The position numbers were made by a program, and so were the translations under genes. From the NCBI GenBank assembly GCA_019137255.1, contig WPDH01000513.1, positions 1 through 14,315 of the forward strand: a stretch of DNA of 14,315 nucleotides, written 5' to 3'. A model generated the notes under the pieces. That model had not been told where the DNA came from. It was given only the letters and a program-made list of their open reading frames with translations, and did not search any database. Below, piece after piece: positions 1 through 8,841 of the stretch. The first letter of the stretch is position 1; the number at the start of each line of letters is the position of its first letter. Source of the stretch: Corinectria fuckeliana. Its lineage: Eukaryota > Ascomycota > Sordariomycetes > Hypocreales > Nectriaceae.

Positions 1-565
1 TAAAACTATAGTGCTAATAGTTAAGAAATAAATATATTAATAAATTCTAAAAAGAATATATATTAGTAATATATTTAAGACTTAAAGCTAATATAAGCCT
101 AATAAAAAGCCTAAAAGAAAAGCTTCTTATAAAAATATTAAAAAGAGAAGAAAAAAAGAAAAATATTATAGTCTAAGAGACTAAATAATAAACAATAAAG
201 ATCTATATAACTACTAATAGTTACTAACAGCTGTTAAGTGTTAAGTTTATACTAGCTTTTAGCTACTAATAACTATACTACTAGCTAACTTACTAATAGC
301 TAGCTAACTTACTAACAGCTAGTTTTACCTACTTAAAATCCTAAGCTCTTAGCTATAACTATAAAGTAACTTAAATATACTTAGCTAGTATAATCTTAAT
401 ACTTAATAGCTCTACTCTTATAACAGACTAAATACTTAATATTTAGTTAACTATTTCTCCTCTTTTTACCTCTTTTTTTCTTTTTTTTCTTTTTTTTTTT
501 CTCTTTTTCTCTTTCTCTCTTTTTAATTTTTTCCTAGCCCTCTAGAAAATAAGATAACTCTAGTT
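1..565. other. AT-rich RIP-degraded DNA, no gene recognised
   Basis: No reading frame of useful length survives here, and CpA, TpG and CpG are nearly missing while TpA is very common, the pattern RIP leaves in fungal repeats. Two local structures are visible: a 19-bp tandem duplication (282-300 and 301-319, one C/T difference) and a long pyrimidine tract at about 454-525. The stretch lies upstream of the Gypsy pol relic and may hold its gag or LTR, but I could not read either. Confidence 0.6.
282..319. repeat. Two-copy 19-bp tandem repeat
   Basis: The unit tagctaacttactaatagc occurs back to back. The second copy differs by one C for T, the type of change RIP makes. The unit lies in degraded transposon DNA and has no evident function. 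Confidence 0.75.
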
Positions 566-730
566 TTAGTAAAAGGACTATTTACTTATATATAGTAATA
601 GCATAAGAGGCCTAACTTAAGTCTACTATATAAAAAATACAGGTTTTTATCTAATTTTATAGTTTTTCCTGTATTTATATAAAATAAAAGCACTATCTAC
701 CTTTTAGGTTTATAAAGTATAAATAAATAA
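566..730 (+). mobile_element. SINE-like element S1, apparently full length
   Basis: About 165 bp that recurs at 13884-14059 (S3) with the same start (ttagtaaaa), the same internal hairpin and the same 3' end (ggtttataaagtataaataaataa). 5'-truncated relatives sit at 13671, 14170 and 14229. A fixed 3' end with an (ATAA)n tail and variable 5' ends is typical of elements copied by target-primed reverse transcription, so a SINE or the 3' end of a LINE is likely. The internal hairpin has arms at 635-643 and 668-676 (9 of 9 bp) around a 24-nt loop. No tRNA-like A or B box could be recognised after RIP. No convincing target-site duplication was found for this copy. It probably inserted into the upstream part of the Gypsy relic. 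Confidence 0.6.
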
Positions 731-1487
731 TACTCTTAAGATATAAATTTAATACTACTTATAAAGTTAATATTATTAATACTTAACAGAAAGTATAAAT
801 TAGTATTATAAATAAGCTATACCTACCTATCTTAGTATATATTTATATAAAACCTTAAAAATACCTAGTGAAAAGTAATATATATATTATAATCCCTCTA
901 AAAAGCAGTAAAGTAATATAAGCTAGTATACTAAGCATTCTAAAAAAATAAGACTTTCTACTTAACTTATAGAGCTAAAGTATTATTAGAGCTATTATAA
1001 GATAACTTATAATAGTTTTTATAATAAATAATAGTTAGAAACTACTAATAATCTAAAATCACTAATAGTTAGGTATTTTTAAACTAATTAAGAATAAAGA
1101 CTTTATTAAGAAAACTAACTAGAGTGACCTACTAATAAGATATAATAATATAGTGCTAATAACTTAAAAACTTAAACGCTTAACTAAGAAAGCTATTTTA
1201 ACAGCTAATAATAAAACAGAATAAAAGCTTAGTATAAGGTTTTAAAACACTAGTCTTAATCTAAATACTAAGCTTAGTATCTTTAAGAATAAAACCCTTT
1301 TAGAAACTAAAACACTAAAAAGAGTAAGAATTTATAATAATTATACTAGCTTTATCTAAAAAGTCTAAAAACTTACCTAAGAATATACTAGTATTTAGAC
1401 TAACTAAGAATAAATTATAGTTTTAAATACAAATAAATAAAAATACTCTTAATAGATAACTAGTACTAATAAAAGCTAGAGTTATAA
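731..1487 (+). other. RIP-degraded DNA just upstream of the Gypsy RT, probably the same element
   Basis: This stretch lies between the SINE-like copy and the first readable RT motif. In Ty3/Gypsy elements protease and the N-terminal part of pol would be here. Near 1380-1490 a different frame shows weak resemblance to the segment that precedes RT in fungal Gypsy elements. No protease DTG motif or gag zinc knuckle could be read. Assigning it to the Gypsy element is inference from position. Confidence 0.4.
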
Positions 1488-4205
1488 CCTTACCTACTAG
1501 GTAAGAAAGAAAGAGACTTTCTTAATATTACTTTTAACTAACTATATAACTAAGAATAAATAAAATAAGTTATAAAACTAATACTATTTATAAGCCTAGT
1601 CTTTATAGTATAGTAAATAGTAAGTAGTAAAAAGAAAGAAAAAGTAGTAATAAACCTTAAAGCTCTAAATAATATAATAATCCTAAATGCTTACTTAATA
1701 CTCTTATAAGAGGATATTCTTAGTAAGCTCTAAGAGAAATAGTATATTAGTATTATTAATACCTAGTTATTTTTCTACTAGTCTCTAGTATATTTAGAAT
1801 ACTAAGACTATTTTATAATAGTTAGTTATTAAAAGTTAAAACAGTTAAAAATAGCCCTAATAAGATTTAAAAACTCTTTAGTATATATTTAACACTTTAT
1901 AAACTAACTATTTTAACTATACTAAGCTTTTACTATAGTATTTATTAATAATATTATTATCTTCTTAGAGGATAATATAAAATATCTAAGGTATTTATAT
2001 ACTATCTTTTAGCTATTCTAAGAAAAAAATATTACTCTCTTAGCTAAGAAAGCCTTCTTAGAGTATTCTTTTATTTAACTACTAGGATTTTAAGTAAATA
2101 AACTAGGTCTTTTTAACACTTAAAAGCAGATAGTAACCTTAAGAAATATTAAGTTTCTAACTAACTTATAACAGCTTAAAAAATAAATTAGTATAGTTAG
2201 ATAGCTTTAGTATTTAATCCTAAGGTTTACTAGAATAATTAAACTATTATAAGCTAAAAAGACTAGTATACTTACTAAAAGATAAGAATTAAGTAAGATA
2301 GTAACTAGCTAAAAACAGGCTAGCTATATAATAAAAGCTAAGTTTATAAAAACTCTAAAGAAAATTAATAGTTTTTATAAAATTATAAATAGACTAGCTA
2401 ATATAAAGTCACTTTATTACTTTAACTTAAATATAAAACTTTTTATATAGCTAAATATATTAAAAGAATAAGATATAAAAGGCATAATATACTACTTAAA
2501 CCTTATATACACTTAAGACTAAGTTAGTAAGATCTTATTTATAGTTATTTAACTTATTATATATCTTAGCTAAGCTTTATAAGATGCTAAAAAAAACTAC
2601 TAGCTAATAGAAATAAAAATAGTATACCTAGTCTAAATATACTAAAAAGCCTAGATAATAATCTAGTTAACTTAAAAAGATAAGATAATTACACTTACTA
2701 ATTACTTTATTATCTACACTTTAGTTTGCTAAAAATTAGTATTTACTAGTATGCTAAGAAATAATAACTATCTTACTCTTACCTTATAATACCTAAGCTA
2801 GTACCTATTAAATATATAGTATATTTTAAGACTTACTAATATTATACTTAATATACTATCTAAGCTGCTAAGCTAAAAGAAAAGATATAATAAAGCTAAG
2901 AAAAAAAAGCTTAACTACTTTTAGAAAGGTAAGAAGCTAGTTACTTACACTTTCTACTTTATAAAAGCTAGTATATAAACCACTTTATATTAGAAAATTC
3001 TTAACTAGTATCTAAAAGAGCTAAAATAAGTAATAATCTTAGTATAGCTTAGTAAGAAAGATAAGATCTTAAGGCTTTTATTTTTCTAACAAAATAAATT
3101 AATCTACCTATATAAGTATAGCAGGTAATAACAGCTATACCTACTAATAAAAGCAGGCTAAAAGGTTATTTAAAATAACTATAAGTAAAACTTTCACTTA
3201 AGAGAGGTATAATTATAGTAAAACCTGTTTAGCTTTTTTATAATACTAAACCTAAGGCGAGAAATCTAAATAGTATAAAATAAATATAATATATATAGTA
3301 AAAACCTTATAAACTATAAAAAACTACTAGAATAGCTTATTCTAATTTAAAGCCTTTTAATTCTCTTTTATATAATTATAATAGACTTTATTATAAGATT
3401 ACTAGTTATAAAAGCTAAAAAAATACTTTAGCTAAACTTAAGTAAGTAGTTTTTTAACTGCTTACTAACTATTACTTATAAATAGTACTAAATATACCTA
3501 CTTATACTAGAGAACAACTAGTATACTATTAAAAACTAGGTATAAGTACTATTTATAAAGCTAATATAATATAACTAGGGTATTTTATATAGTATTATAT
3601 CTAACTAGAATGCTAAGTTTATATTTAACTTCTAGTAAGACTTATAAGTAGTATTTAAAACTAAGCTTCTTATATTAATAGTATAATATTTATAAATAGA
3701 TAGCACTATAAAAAGATATAACTAAATAGTAAAAGTCACCTTATAATACTTTACTAGTAACTTTCTAAGCTAGTTATAAGTTATAGCTTTAATTCCCCTT
3801 TAGTTTAGCCTAAACAACTTATACTTATTTACTATTAATATATTCTTAAGCGAGCTAGTTACTAGCTAGCGCTTAAATAATAAGCTTTAATAGCTAAAAG
3901 ATAAGATTAATACCTTTAATTAAGATATTCTTTATAATAAGGCTAAACTCTCTCTTATATTTATATAGATAGTTATAAAGCACTAGTATAATTAAAAATA
4001 CTAGCTAGTTAAATATAAGCTAAAAGACTAAGTCTAGTTAGAGCTTTATAAAAAAAGATATATAGTAGTAAATAACTAGGTAGAGAAACTTAAAAAAAAA
4101 AAAAAAAACTATATAAGATCTTAAAACAGGTAGGAAATCTAGTATACTAGCTTAAGATAAAAGATAATCTTAATATCTACTTAGTAATATTAGTTACCTA
4201 ACTTA
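1488..4205 (+). pseudogene. RIP-killed Ty3/Gypsy retrotransposon pol (RT, RNase H, integrase)
   Basis: Read in the frame whose codons start at multiples of three, the stretch keeps the order of Gypsy pol despite many stops. The RT entry motif PYLLGKKERDF is at 1488-1520 and the NLKALN block begins at about 1650. The palm motif that should be Y/F-x-D-D reads F-I-N-N (1941-1952), both Asp to Asn by G-to-A. GF-x-VNKLGL lies at 2085-2114. The RNase H blocks are LFI-x-LN (2439-2468), NY-x-LIE (2595-2612), and NII with LSKLL (2838-2870). In the integrase the first Asp is intact (3384-3386), the second is Asn (3603-3605) and the catalytic Glu is Lys (3711-3713). QVGNLVY of the GPY/F module (4127-4147) is in another frame, shifted after an (A)17 run at 4092-4108. 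The zinc-binding part (about 3060-3340) is not cleanly readable. Stops and active-site losses are C-to-T or G-to-A, as RIP makes. The element cannot be active. Confidence 0.85.
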
Positions 4206-4400
4206 AATTAGCTAAGAAACTAGTTAGATAGCTAAGAGTAATCCTAATAGAGAATTATAAAAAAGAAAACTAAAAAGATAAATATAAGCACTAGAAAGTT
4301 AATTATATAATTAGATTTTATACCTAAAAGTAAAAGAAAGATAAGCTAAAAACTAAATACCTTATTATATAAAAAGAGTAGCTAAGTAACTATAACTTTT
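4206..4400 (+). other. Possible chromodomain remnant after Gypsy integrase
   Basis: Downstream of the GPY/F module one frame gives a basic stretch followed by residues loosely resembling the YLVRW-type core of chromodomains that end chromovirus integrases. The match is weak after RIP, so it is only a candidate. If right, the relic belongs to the chromodomain-bearing Gypsy branch common in fungi. Confidence 0.3.
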
Positions 4401-5051
4401 AGCTAAAAGAGAATACTATTAAAAGTGATAAGCTTATTATAAAGTTTAAGATAAGAGAATAATATAAAAAGAAACTTACTAAGAAATAAAAATAAAAATA
4501 TAGTAAAAATAAGTAGTTAGCTACTTAAATAACTAATATACTAGCTAAAAAAATAAATAAGATCTAAAATAGTTAACTAAGCACTAAATACTACTAAGAC
4601 CTTATACTATAAATATAAAAAGCTAAGAAAAAACTTAATACTATAAAAATTATAATATTATTAAGGCTAACTAAGAGAGTCTTACTAGAAAACTCTTAGA
4701 GTATAATAGTAAATCACTTAAGATAATAGCTTATTATATTTACTACTATATTACTATAAATACAGCTAGTAATTATTACTAGCTAATAGTAAAACACACA
4801 GTTAAAGTAATTAATACCTTATATACTATTTTCTTTATTATTATTTTTCTTTCTCTTATATATTACTACTTTCACTTCTTAAAGGGAATACTATAGCTTC
4901 TTATTATTAATATATAGAAAATATTTTATAACCCTAAGTAAGAGAAATAAGTACTATTTAATATCACCTTATTAAGTAATATATTTCTATCTAAAGATTA
5001 ATAGCTATATATTCTTTTTAAAAGTTAACTTTTAATCTTTAAAAATATAAA
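4401..5051. other. AT-rich RIP-degraded DNA, nothing recognised
   Basis: No frame, RNA gene or repeat boundary could be supported. The 3' end and right LTR of the Gypsy element would be expected here, but no LTR pair was found by eye. A pyrimidine-rich patch occurs at about 4820-4880. Confidence 0.5.
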
Positions 5052-6901
5052 CCTTTTATAAACATTTAATAGTTACCTCTACTATATCTTAGTTATACTC
5101 TTAAAATCTATTTTAACCTAACTAACTTTTTTTATAAACCTTTTTTACTCTTTTTTTACTCTTATATTATTATTATATTATATATAATAGGCAGGCTAGA
5201 TAAAATAAAAGATATTAAGATTATAAATTATCTCTCTTCTCTTCTTAAGAAAATTTTTTTACTATAAAACCTACTCTTACTATAAGCTAAGCCTAGTATA
5301 AAAACAACTTATAATTAATTTAAAGATCTTATTATTAAGACTAAATATAAACTTAAAGTAATTATCCTAAAAGCTACTTTTCTCTTAGTTTAAAAAATAG
5401 TAGTAATTCTAGCTAATACTACTATAAGCTATACTTAATATATAAATAGTAAGATTCTAATCTTATTATCTCTTATAAAAATAATTATAACTATTATTAA
5501 AAAAGTAATATTAGCTACCCTTTAGAAAACACCTATTAAGACCTTAACTTAAGCTTAAGTTACTTATAATAAGAGAATACTTTTATCTCTAATAGTACTA
5601 CTATTAAAAGTAATCCCCTCTTATCTTAGTAGGAAGATTATTATTAGGTTATTTAGTATAACTTTTAATATTATATCTTATATACTATTAGATATTATAA
5701 TAATTATTAACTATACTCTCCTAAGAGGTTATCTTTTACTTATAGTAGTCTTATACTATCTTTTTAGTAAGAATATTATAGTTCTTTTTTATAGACTAAT
5801 TATAAATCTCCTAAAGGATAATACTTAAATTCTTACTATTTTTAGTATAAATATATATTAAGTCTTAAAGTAGTTTATAATAGTTACTAAGAGAGTTTTA
5901 ACTAGCTATATAAAAAGCTTACTTAAGAATCTTATAGTAAATATTTAATAAATAAATAGTATTAAAATATATATTATAAAACTATTATAAAGCTATTATA
6001 TAGCTAGANNATATAATTATAGCTATAAAGGTTTATTAGACTAAGTCTTATTTAAAAGAGATTTAACTTAAGTAGTATTTTAAGTACTTTTATTTTAGAT
6101 ATATTATATAGTACTATTAGAAATAAGCTAAATATAGCTATTATAAGAAGGCTTACTATATAAGAGATATAATATTTCTTACTTTTACTAGTAAGATCTT
6201 TTTAGTATATTATAACTATAATAATATACACTTAGTATAATCTTATATATACTATATAGTATAAAAAGAGTAAAAATAAGTAAGAAATACTTATATAAAG
6301 AGACTTATATAGTTTAATATCTTAAGTAAGTAGTATAAATATATAGTATACTTACTATAAGATATAGTAGTATTAATACTAATACTAACTATAGTACTAA
6401 ACTACTCTGCTTAAAAAGAGCTTAAATAGCTCTTAAAGTAGCCTTAAGCTAAAATAAACCTAGGTTTAAGTCTAGCTCTTATAGTATTTAAACTAATTAA
6501 CTAATTAAGAGAGTAAATACTATTAAAAGTTAGAGAAAGTATCTTAATACTAGTTAGTAATAAGAATAATACCTAAGAGAATAAGAATAAGTAGTATAAG
6601 TAACTTAGACTTAACTTAGAATTAATTAAATTCTAGTATATAATTTAGGCTAAGCCTTATAAGAGCTTATTATTATAGGTATATAATTAGCTTTTCTTAT
6701 AAAATAGATCTGCTTATAACTTATATTACTATATATATATACTAAGCTTAACTTACTTCCCTCTTAGGTAAGAGTAGTAAGAGGTTTTTTATCTTATAGC
6801 TTACTATAAGAGTTTTTCCCTCTTATTATAAATTAGTTTAAGTTACTTAAAAGAAAAGCTAAATTAGGTATAAGCTAAATTAGGTATAAATAAATAAATA
6901 A
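5052..6901 (+). mobile_element. 1.9-kb tailed repeat, copy A
   Basis: This stretch is the reverse complement of 11872-13608 (copy B) over its whole length, and its first 115 bp recur at 13857-14169 (copy C). All three start at the same point (ccttttataaa or its RIP variant), and A and B end in ctaaattaggtataaataaataa, an (ATAA)n tail. A has a 16-bp duplication just before the tail (6858-6873, 6874-6889). A defined start plus an A-rich tail suggests a non-LTR-type element, but no reverse transcriptase was seen. A possible zinc-knuckle remnant lies at 6208-6246. A 7-bp match (aatataa at 5044-5050 and 6900-6906) could be a target-site duplication but is weak in such DNA. It contains an NN gap at 6009-6010. 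The family is not identified. Confidence 0.75.
6009..6010. other. Assembly gap (NN) in copy A
   Basis: In copy B the same place carries 64 bp (12588-12651, reverse strand), with aligned sequence on both sides. The two Ns therefore most likely hide about 60 bp that was lost in assembly, although a true deletion in A is possible. Confidence 0.7.
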
Positions 6902-7706
6902 TATAATTATACTTAATTAGGGTTTATTTTATATAAGTTTTTATCTTATTATTAATTAAGTTTTTTATATTAATAAAGGTTTTATTATAAGAGTAAAGAT
7001 AGTTAAAAATAAATATAATAAAGTATAAGACTTAAAACTAGAATCTCTTAATACTTATTATATTAAGAGTAGAATAAAGTAAAGTATTATAATTAAGTAT
7101 AGCTTATCTTATAGTATTAGATATAAGTATAAGTATAAAGCTAAAAGAAATCTTATATATTATTATAATATTCTTACTTTAAATTAAATATAGTTTTATA
7201 ATTCTAATATAAAAACTTACTAGATACTTATTATTAATCTTATCTCTTATAAGAACTTAAATAAAGATTCTAATATTAAGATATTTATAGTTAGTAGTTT
7301 TAAGTAGCTTAAAAGCTTTTTTAGTACTACTAGCTATATAGTATAAAGTCTAATATATCTTTTTTAAAGCCTGCTAATATCTTATAATATTATACTAGGC
7401 CTTAAAGGTAATAAGAGAGTTAGTAATAGTAATAATATATTATAAGATTACTACTTTTATAAGCTTATCTTAAAAGGTATACTAGTTACTTCTTTAAGGC
7501 CTTATATCTTAGGGGGTATTACTATTACTATTAAAGGCTGCTAAGATTCTTAGTGTAAAAAAGGTAGTTACTTTTATATGCTTAGGATTCTTATAGAGCT
7601 TATAAGTAATAAAGTAGATTACCTTAAGATACACCTTATAAATATATTTATAAAGGTTAATATTTTTAAGAGTATCTAAGATTTGCTAGATATATATATT
7701 ATAAGG
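6902..7706. other. AT-rich RIP-degraded DNA up to the telomere-type repeat
   Basis: No protein, RNA gene or known repeat was recognised. CpA and TpG remain rare, though short GC patches (for example the run of five G at about 7512) become a little commoner toward the junction. The stretch lies between copy A and the telomere-type hexamers and would be subtelomeric if those once marked a chromosome end. Confidence 0.5.
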
Positions 7707-7724
7707 CTAGGGTTAGGGTTAGGG
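7707..7724 (+). repeat. Interstitial telomere-type repeat, three units
   Basis: CTAGGG followed by two TTAGGG units. TTAGGG is the telomere repeat of most filamentous ascomycetes. The G-rich strand runs left to right, so if this were a former telomere the chromosome would have ended on the right, where the gene island now begins. The repeat sits at the switch from RIP-degraded to normal DNA. Confidence 0.8.
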
Positions 7725-7739
7725 CCTCTAGAGATTAGG

Positions 7740-8057
7740 CTAAGCTAGGGCTTTTAAGATCCTGCTAAATAGGGGTCGGGTAGATTTTCTCTTTGAGGGG
7801 CTACTAAGCTCAGATGCATCTGGCGATAGATGTGTACGCTTAGTTGGGGAGGATTCGAAGGCGAGCGAAGATGCAACCTGCGAAATCGCGTGCTGAGGTA
7901 CCCGAGGGATGAAGCTGCCGTCTTTAGCAGCACGCAGCTGGGGGAGTGTAGGCTCCCCCAAAGGGGGTCTGGCCGGTATGGTGCTGACGCGGGGAGGGAT
8001 TTTTGCGTTTGTTAGTGAGTAGTATGTAATGAGGGTGCAGAGCACTAACAGCCCCAC
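7740..8057 (-). CDS. Possible gene remnant or last exon, Ser/Pro/Lys-rich C-terminus (unrecognised)
   Basis: An open frame of 105 codons ends in a stop at 7740-7742, 16 bp from the telomere-type repeat. The open stretch begins at a GTG, so the listed start is not a credible eukaryotic one. A branch-point-like CTAAC (about 8011-8015) followed by CAG trinucleotides suggests the upstream part may be intron and that the real coding part, if any, starts near 8000. The readable C-terminus is polar with two short SSPTKR/SSPSKR-like motifs and ends in a basic-hydrophobic RILKALA. Such motifs are common in low-complexity fungal proteins and do not identify a family. Genes running into telomere repeats in fungi are sometimes RecQ-type telomere-linked helicases, but no helicase motif is visible. 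It may not be a gene. Confidence 0.25.
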   Translation of the reverse strand: MGLLVLCTLITYYSLTNAKIPPRVSTIPARPPLGEPTLPQLRAAKDGSFIPRVPQHAISQVASSLAFESSPTKRTHLSPDASELSSPSKRKSTRPLFSRILKALA

Positions 8058-8115
8058 TAGGTGGGAAAATAAAAGAAGGAGAAGGTGTGGAGCTAGGTTG
8101 TGTGCCGGGTTACAG

Positions 8116-8151
8116 GCACACAGTATTGCAATCCGTTTCGCAACTGTGTGC
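8116..8151. repeat. Hairpin-forming inverted repeat
   Basis: Arms gcacacagt (8116-8124) and actgtgtgc (8143-8151) pair perfectly over 9 bp, and the inner TGC/GCA extends the stem past a small bulge. It is upstream of inp1 and function is unknown. Confidence 0.6.
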
Positions 8152-8295
8152 TGGCCTACGCAGGGCCGGAAACAATGCCAAGCGCTCAGCTCAGGCTCTC
8201 GTTACCCCTGCTCACCCACTAGATCACGCTCTGCTCAGGTTAAAGCAGCATAGCTCAGACTCAGTGCCATAATTTCCGGGGGTGACTATTAAGGT

Positions 8296-8311
8296 AGGTA
8301 ATTAATTACCT
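8296..8311. repeat. 16-bp perfect palindrome
   Basis: AGGTAATTAATTACCT is identical to its reverse complement. It could bind a dimeric regulator of inp1 or of the minus-strand remnant, but nothing in the sequence proves that. Confidence 0.6.
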
Positions 8312-8732
8312 GCTGTAGCTGGTGCAGGTACGTGGAAGTGAAGCACCACGAAGTACAGATGCAAGCACAGTCTGGGCGTGCACTGCAGATGCCCGCTGGT
8401 GGGATTTGCGTAGTGCGTGAACCTAGTGGATTGCGGGTGATGACTAATGCTACTATCTAGGATGCCCCCCAGCTCCTGGGACGGAACCTGCCTCTCTTTC
8501 AAGACGTACATCAAGAGTATCTGCCCTGCGACTCTCCAAAGTTATTCGATTGTGATATTTGCCTTCATCCACCGAGCAGCCAGAAACATTTTGACTTCTA
8601 CAGCTCCCTCACTGGCCCCCTCGAGTATATCCTGCCGCTTTCGTCGCCGACCGCCCGAGAATCCTACGTTCGACGCGACACCGCAAGACCGAACCTCGGA
8701 AGCCCATCACCAACGTCACCCACGGGCCAACC

Positions 8733-8841
8733 ATGAGACCCGACTTCCCTCCGGCCCGTCGAGATGTTTGATTTAAGCTCATGCCAAGGAGTTCTTTGCG
8801 CCATCAGACATATATCGCTACACCAATCCTACCATGGGTGA
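8733..8841 (+). promoter_or_regulatory. Upstream ATGs/uORFs in the inp1 leader
   Basis: If transcription starts upstream of 8733, the leader contains three ATGs before the main start. One opens a 12-codon uORF (8733-8771, in a good ACCATGA context). One opens a 25-codon uORF (8764-8841) that overlaps the main start in another frame. One at 8781 opens a longer overlapping frame that ends at 9092. Such an arrangement would lower inp1 translation. The transcription start is unknown, and a start downstream of 8781 would remove all three. Confidence 0.35.

Larger units (their letters stand above)
8058..8732. other. Intergenic region with unusual inverted repeats, probable inp1 promoter and leader
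   Basis: Balanced-composition DNA without a convincing gene; the short open frames on both strands lack recognisable content. Visible structures are a hairpin at 8116-8151, a 6-bp stem at 8101-8106/8115-8120, and a 16-bp perfect palindrome at 8296-8311. From about 8580 the plus strand becomes pyrimidine-rich, as is usual near fungal transcription starts, so the inp1 promoter and 5' leader are expected here. No TATA box was assigned. Confidence 0.5.

Noticed and set aside
453..530. Pyrimidine tract as a retroelement polypurine/PBS landmark
   Set aside because: No LTR pair or matching element boundary could be found around it, so it is reported only as a composition feature.
1..7706. Mitochondrial DNA as an explanation for the AT-rich flanks
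   Set aside because: The flanks contain Gypsy pol with transition-only damage and nuclear repeats, and lack mitochondrial genes, tRNAs and open frames.
7707..7724. A true chromosome end
   Set aside because: Only three units, with 6.6 kb of further sequence including an intact gene beyond it, so it is interstitial in this assembly.
7830..8272. Three short plus-strand frames
   Set aside because: They are short, overlap one another and the minus-strand frame, and show no motif, splice context or composition to support coding.
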